DNA from: a virus
Virus record (IMG/VR): IMGVR_UViG_3300047369_000786
Location: 1 to 25,879 of that record
Length of the DNA: 25,879 nt
Strand: one strand, 5' to 3'
The notes beneath the pieces were generated by a model, which saw only the letters and a list, made by a program, of their open reading frames with translations, did not search any database and had not been told where the DNA came from. A program made the translations under genes and the position numbers. Of the stretch, positions 1-9,729 are shown in pieces. Numbering within the stretch: the stretch's first letter is position 1; every line of letters starts with the position of its first letter.

Positions 1-3000
1 AGGTTATCTTATTTTGCTCCAATATATCTAAAAAATGAATTGCCTGAGTATTTTGTAATATTAAAAATAAATGACCCTATAAACTACAAAATAGATGAAT
101 CTAAACTTAAATATCCATTTACAAAAGATGAATATTTAATTGACATGTTCAAAAATTCAACAATAATAAAAACCTTTGATTTAACAGAGTCTAGTAAAGT
201 TGGTTCTTATCTAAGAAAATATGTATCCGATTTAAATTTTCCAAAGTCAGGTTTAACAGTAGATTACAAAAACGATACGTACACTAAGTTCAATGGTATT
301 TTATTAAGTTCAGGCGCATTTGGAAGCAGAAGTGAATTATTATCTGATTTTTACTCTTCATCAGCCCCGTTAAAACATTTCGAACAATTTGTAACACAGG
401 GATATGAAAGAAACGGAATAATATATCCAAATATAATGAATATTGAATTTATATTTAACGATGAAACTTCTGATCAATACGATTTTAATAGATATGTAGG
501 TTTTTATATTAATAAAATAGAATTAGATAAAATATCAACTGATATAGATAGAGTATACAACCAAAGAGCTACTTGGCAAAACACACCTAGGATAAGAAGA
601 AATATAAAAGAATATGAAGAAGTTAATGTAGTTCAAGAAAACACAAATGGTGTTCTTTTTCCTTATAAAAACACAGACTTGTTATTATCTGAATTTAACA
701 CTACTTACCAAGATAAAGACAATATGTATATGAATTACATCAATGATAAGGATGGAAATTTGTATTCATTTAAACTTAATTCTAATCCTATTGAAGAAGA
801 CTTAAACGATCTATCCAATGAACTTGATACTGGAAAAATAAGATTGTCTAAAACAGAAATTAATCTAGGTAAATTTTTTGGTCCAGGAAGAGATTTCTTA
901 CAAGACACTGCTTTTTCTACAAAAAATCCTGGATATTCTAATTCATACATAAAAATATTATCTGAATTACAACCAGGTGATGTTATAAAATTTTATCATC
1001 CAAGCGGAACTAAATCAGATACAAATGGAAAATATGATGATATAGTAGCGGCTGTTGGATATCCAATTGTTCCTAATCCCGGCGATTATTACTACTATAA
1101 CGATATAGATAACATAACAGGGTATGATACGTTCTATTTTAACGCCACGGGGACTCCTAGTGAAATAGCCACGGCAATACATGGTTGTTTAAATAATTTT
1201 AGAAACAGAGCGTTCAGGGTCACTGAAATAGACAACTACTTGTTTGTTAGAGCTTCTTCGTATGGAGACCATGACTCTAAGTTTTCTTTTAGATTTGAAT
1301 CTCCTTTACTTGATTATAATAGTATAGAAATAAAAAGTATCACTGGAAATGATTTAATAGGTGTTAATTTTAATTTCGAAGGAGGATCTTCTTACGCTGG
1401 AAATAGGTTAGTGATGAATGCTGACCAGAAAGATAAATTAGAATCAAACATAGGAGAAATAGTAATTAGAACAGAAAATGGTTGGTCTAAAATTAAAAAA
1501 GTATCTAATTATGTAGACACTATTTCTTCTGGGTATTTAGATTATTTTGACAAAATTGCGGTAGTATTAGAACTTGAAGAAAAACCATTTATAAGATTTG
1601 GAGAAGCCATACTAAAGTTGATTCATAGACCTTCCTTTGGATTTATTTCGTTTTTACCAATTAGAGATTTTGATTTTGATTTTTATTCAAGCAAATATTT
1701 AAATTTTCCTATAAATGATCTTTATCAATTTTATTATATACCTAGTGAAACTAATTTATTGAAAGAAGGGTATAAGTACCAAGTGTATGGTACAGGTACT
1801 ATTATATGGAATGGAGTTTCGTATTCAGAATCAAGTGCTCCTTTTGGACCAATTGGTTTATCTGATCCTAAATTTTACACAGTTGAATCTGGGGACCCGG
1901 TAGTTTCATACGAAAATGTAGATCTTTCTTCAAACATAGGATCGTCTGTTATTCCATACAATGATCAAAATCAAGAAATAAAAGATTTTGAAGGATTCTT
2001 TTTATTAAAGGATCCATCTAAAGTTGTTCCTGAAGAAGACAATGAACAATTCAATAGGAGAGAGCGTTATTTAAACGGAGTTACTCAAACGGAATATGAT
2101 TATTATAAAGAAAATTATTCAAAAGATTTTTCATTAGAATCAAAACTTATTCCTTACATAACTAAATGGTCATTATTAAATGGTAAAGATGCTAGAAATA
2201 ATCCATATAGATTGAACGATGAACTAATATTTGGATTCAATAATTTTTCACCTAGTCACGATGATACTACTCAAAACCCTTCTAATTTTACACATGAATG
2301 GTTTTACCTAGAATCAAAATTTGATTATCTAAATGATGAAAAAACAACTAAATTAAATAATAGTTATTTTGAAATACCGTTAGATGAAAATAGATTGTTA
2401 AGCGAAAAAGATTACTTTATAAATTATTTTACATATACCCCTTCGTTAGGAGGAGAAGAAGTAGGAGAAACTCAAACTAGATATTCAATAATCTCAAAAA
2501 ACGAGGTTAATGAATTTCAAACCTTTTTAAAAGGGTTTAAAATTAGTTTTAAAGATGTTATAAATGTAAATGATATAGGGTCAGATGGAAAACCTGTAGC
2601 TAATCCTAATACTACTCGATTTGAAAACTATAAATTTTCATGCATTCTAAAAACTATCAAAGAAGACATAAACGATGATACAAAACCTCCTATAAATTAT
2701 AGATTAATAGAACATAAGGATTTTAAATTCGTATTAGTTGTAATCGAATTACAATTAGGATCTTATGACAATATAGGTGACTTATGGAAAGATTTAGCTA
2801 CACAGGATTCAAGTGGAATATCTAAAATAAACTCTACTAATTTTCTTTCACCTGACCCAGTTGATCCCTTTGTTCAGTTATATAACACTGTCAATGGAGA
2901 CTATAGAGTTTCTTTTGAAACTGACATATTAACTGGAATAGATATTTCAAATATTACATATACTCTTTTATATTCTTTGAAACATAAGAAATACAATAAT

Positions 3001-4629
3001 ATACTTGATAATTATTCTAATATAAAATTAAGTTCTAAAATAGATTTAGGCCCAGCTGGAGCTTTTCTAGGAGGATCAAACGTAATTGAAAGTATTGAAA
3101 ACCCAAATATAACTAATTATCCTTCAAATGTTTCAGATGAGATAGTTAAATCTAAATCTGACACTTTTGTTATTCCTAGATTTAACACTACATCAACTGA
3201 TTTTTTCTTAGACACTCAAAGTGGATTTACGCCACTTTTAAATAACGGAGTTTTAAAAGCATTAAACAATGGTTTAGAGGTAAAAAACTTGCCTACCGGA
3301 ATAACTATATCACTAACAACAGATGCTTCTAGTTTTGGTGGAATTGTTCCAACCGGCATACCTACATCTATATACAGGGATTTATATACGTTTAAATCAA
3401 TGATTTCAGGTGAAAATTACTATGAAAAAATAATAGAAAAATTATCCTTTGCTAGATTTAAACAATACGTAAATGAATTAAATGATTTTATAGAATATGA
3501 AAGTTGGGAATTAGATAATAGTGGAACACCTACTCAAAATGCTTCACCTAAATACTATATTGAAATTCCAGACAATGAAACTATAACTAAAAAACAGGGC
3601 CTTGCTGCGCTAAAGGATAGTAATAGGCCTTCCAATTTTTCTTTTATAGACACTATAGGGTACGATTATTATATTTCAGATTTAGATAATAATTATGAAA
3701 TAAACAGATATAAAGGAAATTTTGAACCTATATTTACTGATGTTTTATTTTTTAAGTCTAATTATAGTTTTACTAAAAACACAACTATAAAGAATTTAGA
3801 TTTAGCAAATATTTCTTATAATATTAACGTAGAATCTTTTGGTACGATTGAAAATTTTTCACATATAAAAGTATCACCTACTAAAATACTAGACTTAGAA
3901 GCAAATGAATCATTTGAACCTAGGTATGAATTAATAAATGAAATTGCTATAGGCAAAAGGCCATATTTCCTATTTAATTCTAACTGGGAATTTGGATTCC
4001 ATCATAGATATGCAGACAAATCGACTGCTAGACCAGTTGCAGGTTCATTAAGAGTAGAAGAAGACGATTCATTTATAGGAAAGCTTATAAATCTACCTAA
4101 TGAAGTAGATTTAGAAAATTACGACGTAACGCTTCTTTCAGAACTTGAGTTATTAGAAAATGTTAATTTAGATACTATTGAAATTGTTTCAAAAGAAACT
4201 TCAAACGGAATAGAAGGATTTATTAATTTAAATAATATTTTATCTAGATATCTTATTGATAATGGTATATCTAACAAATTTTATGAATATTTGGTAAACG
4301 AAGAACAATACCTAGGACCTTATGAATCTATAGAAGATTACGTAAAAAAATATATTCAATTAAATATACTAAAATTATACGAAACTAAGGAGCTATTCTT
4401 TTATACAAAACAAGATAGAAAACTAACATCTGAATTACAAACCCCTAATAATTCAAATAATATAAAATTTATTTCATTAAACGATAATCAACGCAATGAA
4501 CAAGGGTTTTTTATTAATAAAAATTTAGAGATAAATAAATATGAAAGATTAATACTGAGATTTAACTTTAACAAAAGTAGTGAAAGCGGAACCTTAGTTA
4601 GTCCAAAAATTAAAATGAAATTTATTTAA
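1..4629 (+). CDS. Giant virion structural protein, 5'-truncated by the window
   Basis: The reading frame is open from base 1, so the true start lies upstream; the first in-frame start-like codon, TTG at 40, is preceded by sense codons (reading RLSYFAPIYLKNE) and is probably not the start. About 1542 residues are visible before the TAA at 4627. I do not recognise a named family. The protein is rich in Asn, Asp, Tyr, Phe, Ile and Ser, has no obvious signal peptide or membrane segment, and reads like a soluble beta-rich tail or baseplate protein. A stretch around residues 320-490 has short beta-strand-like segments separated by Gly/Asp/Asn turns. The next gene, a collagen/S74 fibre, starts two bases after the stop, which suggests co-expression and a shared place in the tail or baseplate. 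That it is a virion component is inferred from size, composition and neighbours. Confidence 0.75.
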   Translation, partial: RLSYFAPIYLKNELPEYFVILKINDPINYKIDESKLKYPFTKDEYLIDMFKNSTIIKTFDLTESSKVGSYLRKYVSDLNFPKSGLTVDYKNDTYTKFNGILLSSGAFGSRSELLSDFYSSSAPLKHFEQFVTQGYERNGIIYPNIMNIEFIFNDETSDQYDFNRYVGFYINKIELDKISTDIDRVYNQRATWQNTPRIRRNIKEYEEVNVVQENTNGVLFPYKNTDLLLSEFNTTYQDKDNMYMNYINDKDGNLYSFKLNSNPIEEDLNDLSNELDTGKIRLSKTEINLGKFFGPGRDFLQDTAFSTKNPGYSNSYIKILSELQPGDVIKFYHPSGTKSDTNGKYDDIVAAVGYPIVPNPGDYYYYNDIDNITGYDTFYFNATGTPSEIATAIHGCLNNFRNRAFRVTEIDNYLFVRASSYGDHDSKFSFRFESPLLDYNSIEIKSITGNDLIGVNFNFEGGSSYAGNRLVMNADQKDKLESNIGEIVIRTENGWSKIKKVSNYVDTISSGYLDYFDKIAVVLELEEKPFIRFGEAILKLIHRPSFGFISFLPIRDFDFDFYSSKYLNFPINDLYQFYYIPSETNLLKEGYKYQVYGTGTIIWNGVSYSESSAPFGPIGLSDPKFYTVESGDPVVSYENVDLSSNIGSSVIPYNDQNQEIKDFEGFFLLKDPSKVVPEEDNEQFNRRERYLNGVTQTEYDYYKENYSKDFSLESKLIPYITKWSLLNGKDARNNPYRLNDELIFGFNNFSPSHDDTTQNPSNFTHEWFYLESKFDYLNDEKTTKLNNSYFEIPLDENRLLSEKDYFINYFTYTPSLGGEEVGETQTRYSIISKNEVNEFQTFLKGFKISFKDVINVNDIGSDGKPVANPNTTRFENYKFSCILKTIKEDINDDTKPPINYRLIEHKDFKFVLVVIELQLGSYDNIGDLWKDLATQDSSGISKINSTNFLSPDPVDPFVQLYNTVNGDYRVSFETDILTGIDISNITYTLLYSLKHKKYNNILDNYSNIKLSSKIDLGPAGAFLGGSNVIESIENPNITNYPSNVSDEIVKSKSDTFVIPRFNTTSTDFFLDTQSGFTPLLNNGVLKALNNGLEVKNLPTGITISLTTDASSFGGIVPTGIPTSIYRDLYTFKSMISGENYYEKIIEKLSFARFKQYVNELNDFIEYESWELDNSGTPTQNASPKYYIEIPDNETITKKQGLAALKDSNRPSNFSFIDTIGYDYYISDLDNNYEINRYKGNFEPIFTDVLFFKSNYSFTKNTTIKNLDLANISYNINVESFGTIENFSHIKVSPTKILDLEANESFEPRYELINEIAIGKRPYFLFNSNWEFGFHHRYADKSTARPVAGSLRVEEDDSFIGKLINLPNEVDLENYDVTLLSELELLENVNLDTIEIVSKETSNGIEGFINLNNILSRYLIDNGISNKFYEYLVNEEQYLGPYESIEDYVKKYIQLNILKLYETKELFFYTKQDRKLTSELQTPNNSNNIKFISLNDNQRNEQGFFINKNLEINKYERLILRFNFNKSSESGTLVSPKIKMKFI

Positions 4630-4631
4630 AC

Positions 4632-7600
4632 ATGGCAGTCATTATAAATCTTAAAGAACTATTCTCATCCGATGCACAAGACATCTATGTAGACAAGGTA
4701 AATTTTAACTTTAATAAACTTTTAGAGTTAGGAATAGGACAGCCTGGTCCTCAAGGTATTACTGGTCCATTGGGTTCAGCAGGTCCTCAAGGGATTCAAG
4801 GAGATGACGGTCAACGTGGAAATAAATGGTTTGTTGGAATAGGAGATCCAAATACTCAAACTTTTCCTGGATTAATCATAGGCGACTTTTATCTAGAAAC
4901 AACCACAAGTAGTGTATATCAATATCAAGGATCCCCTGCCTCTTGGATTATGATTACTGATTTTACAAGTATTGTAAATAATATAATAACAGGTTCAACA
5001 ACTCCTTTTGTTAGAGGATTTGGGTTAGCCAGTCCCGATGATCATAGATATATTACGTTTACTAGACATGGAAATGATTTAGCTGATATCACAACAGATA
5101 TCAACTTAGGAAATAGCGCAAATAATGATACTTTACTCCTTAACAACTGGAATGAAAAAGTAACTACTATAGATAATTTTCCAACATCAACCGATGATGA
5201 ATTTAATTCTATACAAACATTATCTGTTGATCACACTATTACTCCGCTTGGTAGATATCATTTAGAACTAGGTTCATTATATAAAGATGGACCTGATACT
5301 TTACTTAGTGATCTTAATAATAATTTAAAACTAAGATATACTAAAGAAATAGCTACTCCTACTTATTATCCTGCGTCTAATGGTACTATTAATAAAGCTA
5401 AATTTTCATTAACTTTACCTGAATCTGAAACAAATTTAAGTTTAATAGATCAGCAAGGATTTTTTGAATTTGAAACACCTTTATACAATATAGAATCAGT
5501 TGCTAGTCAATCTAGATTTTATACAAAAATTGGAACTACAGAGCCTTTAAAAGAAACTTCAGCCCTGGATATTTCTTCAGACGGTATAGAATTTAAATTA
5601 AATTTACATTCTCTGTCTCTTGGTATGGTAAGATCAATACAAGACCAAATAAACAGCGGTTCAAATAGGCTCCCTTCGTATATGGATGGAGATTATGGAA
5701 TTTTAAATATTTCTGATTCATTAAAAGGTACCTTTATAAAAGAAAATGTTTATCATACTAGAGGCAATATGGAAAAAATTCATACTCACAATGAGTTTGA
5801 ATCTAGTAACATTACAAGCTTGGGAGGTATAGCTGGAATAGGTGGTGTTCAAGGTATTTGCTCAGATGGAAAATACGTAATGGCAGTTTCTCAAGACACA
5901 GATGCGACTGTTAATGGTAGCGGTGGCCTTGTTATATTAGACGTTTCTAATCCTAACGAACCCGTTACTCTAGTTAGTACTACGACAACGTCTCTTCCGC
6001 CAACGCCGTTTGCCCCTCCGCCTGACGACTATGATGTTCATGGAAACGCGTCCGGAAATGGGCCTTTTGATGGGTATAGTTCCAGTTCAAATAATCAGAT
6101 GAATTTAACCCCATTAACAAACGCTAGAGATATTGCTTTTAATGGAAATATAGGGGTCATAGTTAGACAAAAACCACAACCACCTTCGGGACCGCCCATA
6201 CCAGGATTTGACTATAGATATGATACCTTTTTAGTTTTTGAATTTGGAGTAAATCACCCTAATTCCGACAGACCGTCGAATATAAAAAATATATCCTGGT
6301 TAAACGGAAGTAATACTTTTTCAAACTTCATGTCCGGTAGTGATTTCAAGGGAGATACTAACATTTCAGAATTAGACGATTTAAAAAGGGTTCGATTAGT
6401 AGGAAATACTGCATATTGTATATCTGGCCCTGATCAACTTTCAGGTTTTGTTGCCGGTTTGGATTCTTATTTTATAGCTATTGACTTAACCAATCCTCAA
6501 AGACCTTATCTTTCGTCTCAAAATATAAAAACTAGTGCAGATTCTGCCCATATAGATTTTGACATATCTGATGAAGTTGCGTATGTAGCTTCTTTATATT
6601 CTACAGGTTTTGTGTGGTCACTTAATCTAGAAAAATATTCATTAAGCTCTCTTAGAACGTTAAGCCAAGGCTCATTAATAACTAACACTACTCTCATACT
6701 TAGTGGACCCCTAGCGACCCTTCCATCTAATTCTAGAGGATGTGTAAAAGTAAAAGGTCAACAGGTTTACGTAGGTTTTGGTGATAGAATATATATTAGA
6801 AATATAGATCTAGCCCTAGACGAGGTATGTAGCCCGATAAGTACTATATTATTATCAGATTCTTCATATGCGGTTCATGACTTACAAATTTCAGGAAAAT
6901 ATATTTATGCAAGCATCACAGACGGAACAGATAGTGCTTTAGTAGTATATGATATTACAGATTTAGCTAATCCATTTGAAGTAGATGGTATTAACATTAA
7001 TGATACCGATTCTATCATTAGTAGATCAACTCTAGTAGGTAATGAATTATTTACCGTAAATGAAGATAATAAATCTGGAACAACGGTTAATAAAATAAAT
7101 TTAGGTGGAATTGTTTCTCCATTAGGAAGAATAGGGAATCTACATTCAAACGATTTAAGAGTATCTGAAGATGCCTTTGTAGGAGGAGACATGTATGTAG
7201 GAAATTCTATTTCAGCAGGAAATGGTGGAATACAAACAGGTAGATTTGGATTACACTCAACCGGTCCTATCGTTGTAGACGCAAATATGATAAGTAACTT
7301 AGTTGATGCTTATACAGGGGTTAATTCTAATATAAGAGGCTTTGTAAATCAAGAAAACAATCCAACTACTTTAGCTAGGCCAATAGCAGCTACTATAAAC
7401 GACATGGATTTAACACCTAATACTCTTGGATCTCCTGGTCTTTATCAAATATCAGGTTTAGATATCCTTGCTAGTGATATAGATTTTCCACTCGCAGCAG
7501 ATACATTACTCGCTGAGTTCTATGGACTAAGAATGATTATTAGTAACGTAACTGATAATGAATTAGCAGGTGATCCTTCTACGTTAAAGAAATATGGATT

Positions 7601-8450
7601 ATATATTTCTGAAACTGGAAGCCCAACTATGCCTATGATGAATGTTTTACAAGGAAAAACATGGATAGGAAATGATATCGTTAATGGTTTTGATTACCAA
7701 AAATCTACCTCTGATTATGATTTAATGTTATCCACTAATCATGGAAATGGAGGACTTAGAATTAAAGCACACAGCTCCTATCGAGCATCTGGATATGATA
7801 GCTCGGCTGACATAGAAAATGGACAGTGGGGTATACAATATACTAAAAATGATAATTCTGATGATAGACAAAACGGTCTTAACTTTTGGAAACCGTTTCC
7901 GTCTCATAATCAGGGCAACTACAAATTATTCTTAAGCGATAATGGAAGCATTAGTATGGGATTCGATCCTTTACCTAGCTTTGATTATGGTGTATCTGGA
8001 AATCAATTCATGGGGAAAGGCTACGCTTATAATACCCCGTGGAGTTCTGGAGCAGCTACGGTTAGATTAGCTGTTAATGGAGCAATAGGTTGTCAATACG
8101 TTGTAACAACTTCGGATAGTAGATTAAAAGACAATGTAATAGATATAGATAATTCTTTAGAAAGAATACTTAAAACTAGACCGGTTTTTTATAGTTGGAA
8201 AGATCAAGAGGCAAAAATTCCTCATGGTGGATTCTTAGCTCAAGAGTTAGAAGAAGTTATACCTGAAGCTATTAGAATAAACAAAAGTAATGAATTAGAA
8301 GGAGGAAAATATAGTCTTCATTATGATACAATACTAGCTGTTTCAGTAGGAGCAATTAAAGAATTAAACAAAACGATAGAAGAAAAAGAGGAAAAAATAA
8401 AAGACTTAGAGAAAAGATTGGCAGCAATCGAAGAAAAAATAGGATTATAA
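4632..8450 (+). CDS. Tail fibre with collagen-like triplets, LVIVD-like repeats and C-terminal S74 chaperone domain
   Basis: A 1272-residue fibre probably used for host attachment. Residues 1-35 end in a short NFNFNKLLELG stretch that may anchor it to the baseplate. Ten uninterrupted Gly-X-Y triplets (glycines at 36, 39, ... 63) form a collagen-like trimer segment. The middle carries LVIVD-like strands followed by Asn-Pro turns, near 433 (LVILDVSNPNEP), 614 (FIAIDLTNPQRP) and 768 (LVVYDITDLANP), as in bacterial beta-propeller-type surface proteins. From about 1159 the motif SDSRLKDN opens a peptidase S74 (endosialidase-type) intramolecular chaperone, with GGFLAQELEEVIPEA following. Residues about 1242-1272 are a Glu/Lys-rich coiled coil. 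S74 domains trimerise the fibre and usually cleave themselves off at the conserved Ser; the Ser and the following Lys are present. No enzymatic depolymerase motif was recognised. Start ATG lies two bases after the previous stop. Confidence 0.88.
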   Translation: MAVIINLKELFSSDAQDIYVDKVNFNFNKLLELGIGQPGPQGITGPLGSAGPQGIQGDDGQRGNKWFVGIGDPNTQTFPGLIIGDFYLETTTSSVYQYQGSPASWIMITDFTSIVNNIITGSTTPFVRGFGLASPDDHRYITFTRHGNDLADITTDINLGNSANNDTLLLNNWNEKVTTIDNFPTSTDDEFNSIQTLSVDHTITPLGRYHLELGSLYKDGPDTLLSDLNNNLKLRYTKEIATPTYYPASNGTINKAKFSLTLPESETNLSLIDQQGFFEFETPLYNIESVASQSRFYTKIGTTEPLKETSALDISSDGIEFKLNLHSLSLGMVRSIQDQINSGSNRLPSYMDGDYGILNISDSLKGTFIKENVYHTRGNMEKIHTHNEFESSNITSLGGIAGIGGVQGICSDGKYVMAVSQDTDATVNGSGGLVILDVSNPNEPVTLVSTTTTSLPPTPFAPPPDDYDVHGNASGNGPFDGYSSSSNNQMNLTPLTNARDIAFNGNIGVIVRQKPQPPSGPPIPGFDYRYDTFLVFEFGVNHPNSDRPSNIKNISWLNGSNTFSNFMSGSDFKGDTNISELDDLKRVRLVGNTAYCISGPDQLSGFVAGLDSYFIAIDLTNPQRPYLSSQNIKTSADSAHIDFDISDEVAYVASLYSTGFVWSLNLEKYSLSSLRTLSQGSLITNTTLILSGPLATLPSNSRGCVKVKGQQVYVGFGDRIYIRNIDLALDEVCSPISTILLSDSSYAVHDLQISGKYIYASITDGTDSALVVYDITDLANPFEVDGININDTDSIISRSTLVGNELFTVNEDNKSGTTVNKINLGGIVSPLGRIGNLHSNDLRVSEDAFVGGDMYVGNSISAGNGGIQTGRFGLHSTGPIVVDANMISNLVDAYTGVNSNIRGFVNQENNPTTLARPIAATINDMDLTPNTLGSPGLYQISGLDILASDIDFPLAADTLLAEFYGLRMIISNVTDNELAGDPSTLKKYGLYISETGSPTMPMMNVLQGKTWIGNDIVNGFDYQKSTSDYDLMLSTNHGNGGLRIKAHSSYRASGYDSSADIENGQWGIQYTKNDNSDDRQNGLNFWKPFPSHNQGNYKLFLSDNGSISMGFDPLPSFDYGVSGNQFMGKGYAYNTPWSSGAATVRLAVNGAIGCQYVVTTSDSRLKDNVIDIDNSLERILKTRPVFYSWKDQEAKIPHGGFLAQELEEVIPEAIRINKSNELEGGKYSLHYDTILAVSVGAIKELNKTIEEKEEKIKDLEKRLAAIEEKIGL

Positions 8451-8451
8451 A

Positions 8452-8802
8452 ATGGGATTAAAAGTAACAAGTAAAATATTCACAGATAATGGAGATACTA
8501 GCGAAGCGTATCTAAACATTCCTAGCATTAAATATCTTAAAGATCAATGGGTTGGTTTATCTAATAAAACTGATTCTTTAAGTATAACGGTAAATACTTA
8601 TCTTAATAGAGAAGATAGAAAAGAAGATAGTAGTAATAAAGTTAATAGTTCTTCTATAAAAAGAAATTATTCATGGGTATCTGAAACAAGTCCAAATCCA
8701 TTATCTGGACTTAAAGAAGGTGAAAGCGTATTTAAAGTAGCATATGATTTACTTAAAAATGAATTAGAAGCAGAAGGTCTATCAGTAGAAAACGATCTTT
8801 AA
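8452..8802 (+). CDS. Small hypothetical protein, probably virion-associated
   Basis: This 116-residue protein is not recognised. It starts one base after the stop of the fibre gene, so it is very likely co-transcribed with it. It is hydrophilic, has no signal peptide or membrane segment, and has a Ser/Asn/Lys-rich centre (about residues 52-70) flanked by more ordered ends. The C-terminal part (FKVAYDLLKNELEAEG) looks helical. It could be a fibre-assembly partner or a minor baseplate protein; that is only suggested by position. Its TAA shares the bases TTAA with the stop of the convergent gene on the other strand. Confidence 0.65.
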   Translation: MGLKVTSKIFTDNGDTSEAYLNIPSIKYLKDQWVGLSNKTDSLSITVNTYLNREDRKEDSSNKVNSSSIKRNYSWVSETSPNPLSGLKEGESVFKVAYDLLKNELEAEGLSVENDL

Positions 8803-8817
8803 ATAAAGTCTTCTGAT
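8781..8817. terminator. Possible weak bidirectional terminator between convergent genes
   Basis: ATCAG (8781-8785) can pair with CTGAT (8813-8817), and inside it CTTTA (8797-8801) with TAAAG (8804-8808). The structure straddles the shared stop codons of two converging genes. The stems are short and AT-rich and there is no strong T-tract, so this is only a candidate. Confidence 0.22.
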
Positions 8818-9620
8818 AATTTAAAAGGTAATATATTTTCATCTATTAGAATATCTAAAGCATTTTCTAATAAGTTAGGATCAAATCTGCTTTCGTTAGC
8901 CATCAACTTATTTAATAGAATCGTATTTTTTATAGAATCTGATATATTATCTAGGTTTAATTCATGTTCTTTACATATACAAAATAATAAATTTAAATCT
9001 GGATCTAACTTATTTAGCTCGGGGTTGTTTATTTCTTCAATAACGTTTTTTATAGGAGTCTCTTCTATATTTTCTATATCTAAAGTTTCTACTTTTGAAA
9101 ATTTGTATCCTTTAGAAAATCTTCTATCCATTTTTAATTTCCATATTTGATAAACTTGAGTTTCATTAACATTTACTAAAACATAAATAGTGTTTAATAA
9201 ATGAATCTCACTATTTACATAATATACGTTAAAGTTTTTTATGTTAAATATATCACATTGTTTTTCTAAATAGTCTATGCATAGGTTTCTAAATATCTCA
9301 TTTGCACGCTTAACGGTTTCACCTGATTCGTTATCTTTTTTATAAAAAAGAGATAGTTCATTAGATATTTCAATAATTCTATCATTTCTCCATGAAGAGT
9401 TCATTTTAAAATCAAACATGTTACCGTCTAGTACTAGATTATTTAAATTTAAATAATGAAATAATATTTCATAAAAATATTCATTGTTTCCTTCTTTTAA
9501 GGCTTGACTATATTTTTGCTCAGCCGCCAGTAATACATAGTTGAAATATTCGGAGTCTATGTAATCCTTTTTCGTAATCCACATTGGATCTAATATATTT
9601 TTCGGCTTCAAAATTAGCAC
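8799..9620 (-). CDS. Hypothetical phage protein, 273 residues
   Basis: Not recognised as a named family. The frame stays open upstream to 10004, but everything beyond about 9730 lies antisense to the next gene and the first open residues read as low-complexity Tyr/Ile text. I therefore prefer the GTG at 9620, giving MLILKPKNILDPMW; an ATG at 9584 (MWITKKDYIDSEYF) is the alternative. The protein is mixed alpha/beta, with a Leu/Asn-rich motif HYLNLNNLVLDGNMFDFKM about residues 60-80 and acidic C-terminal helices. No signal peptide or membrane segment is seen. It is a single minus-strand gene between plus-strand virion genes, converging with 8452-8802 and diverging from 9730-11886. Its role is unknown; an assembly or morphogenesis factor would fit the context, but nothing in the sequence proves it. 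Confidence 0.7.
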   Translation of the reverse strand: MLILKPKNILDPMWITKKDYIDSEYFNYVLLAAEQKYSQALKEGNNEYFYEILFHYLNLNNLVLDGNMFDFKMNSSWRNDRIIEISNELSLFYKKDNESGETVKRANEIFRNLCIDYLEKQCDIFNIKNFNVYYVNSEIHLLNTIYVLVNVNETQVYQIWKLKMDRRFSKGYKFSKVETLDIENIEETPIKNVIEEINNPELNKLDPDLNLLFCICKEHELNLDNISDSIKNTILLNKLMANESRFDPNLLENALDILIDENILPFKLSEDFI

Positions 9621-9729
9621 ATTTATTTTATATATTTTACAAAAAATAGTCTTATTGGTTCTATCATAATTAAGTATTATATAATTAAATAAATAACAGT
9701 ATAGAGTATAAACATAATACATTGCATAA
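9621..9729. promoter_or_regulatory. Divergent intergenic region with late-promoter-like motif
   Basis: This 109-base, very AT-rich gap separates two divergent genes and must hold start signals for both. On the plus strand AATAAATA at 9688-9695 (followed by AC) lies 34 bases before the ATG at 9730 and matches seven of eight bases of the T4 late promoter TATAAATA. TATAAACA near 9709 is a second partial match. No equally clear motif was found for the minus-strand gene. Confidence 0.4.

Noticed and set aside
4530-4537. GATAAATA inside the first gene, 94 bases before the collagen/S74 fibre
   Set aside because: It codes for an ordinary Glu-Ile-Asn-Lys stretch and is farther from the start than the other copies; chance occurrence in AT-rich DNA is likely.
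40-4629. Start of the first gene at the TTG at base 40
   Set aside because: The frame is open to base 1 with protein-like residues, so the gene most likely begins upstream of the window.
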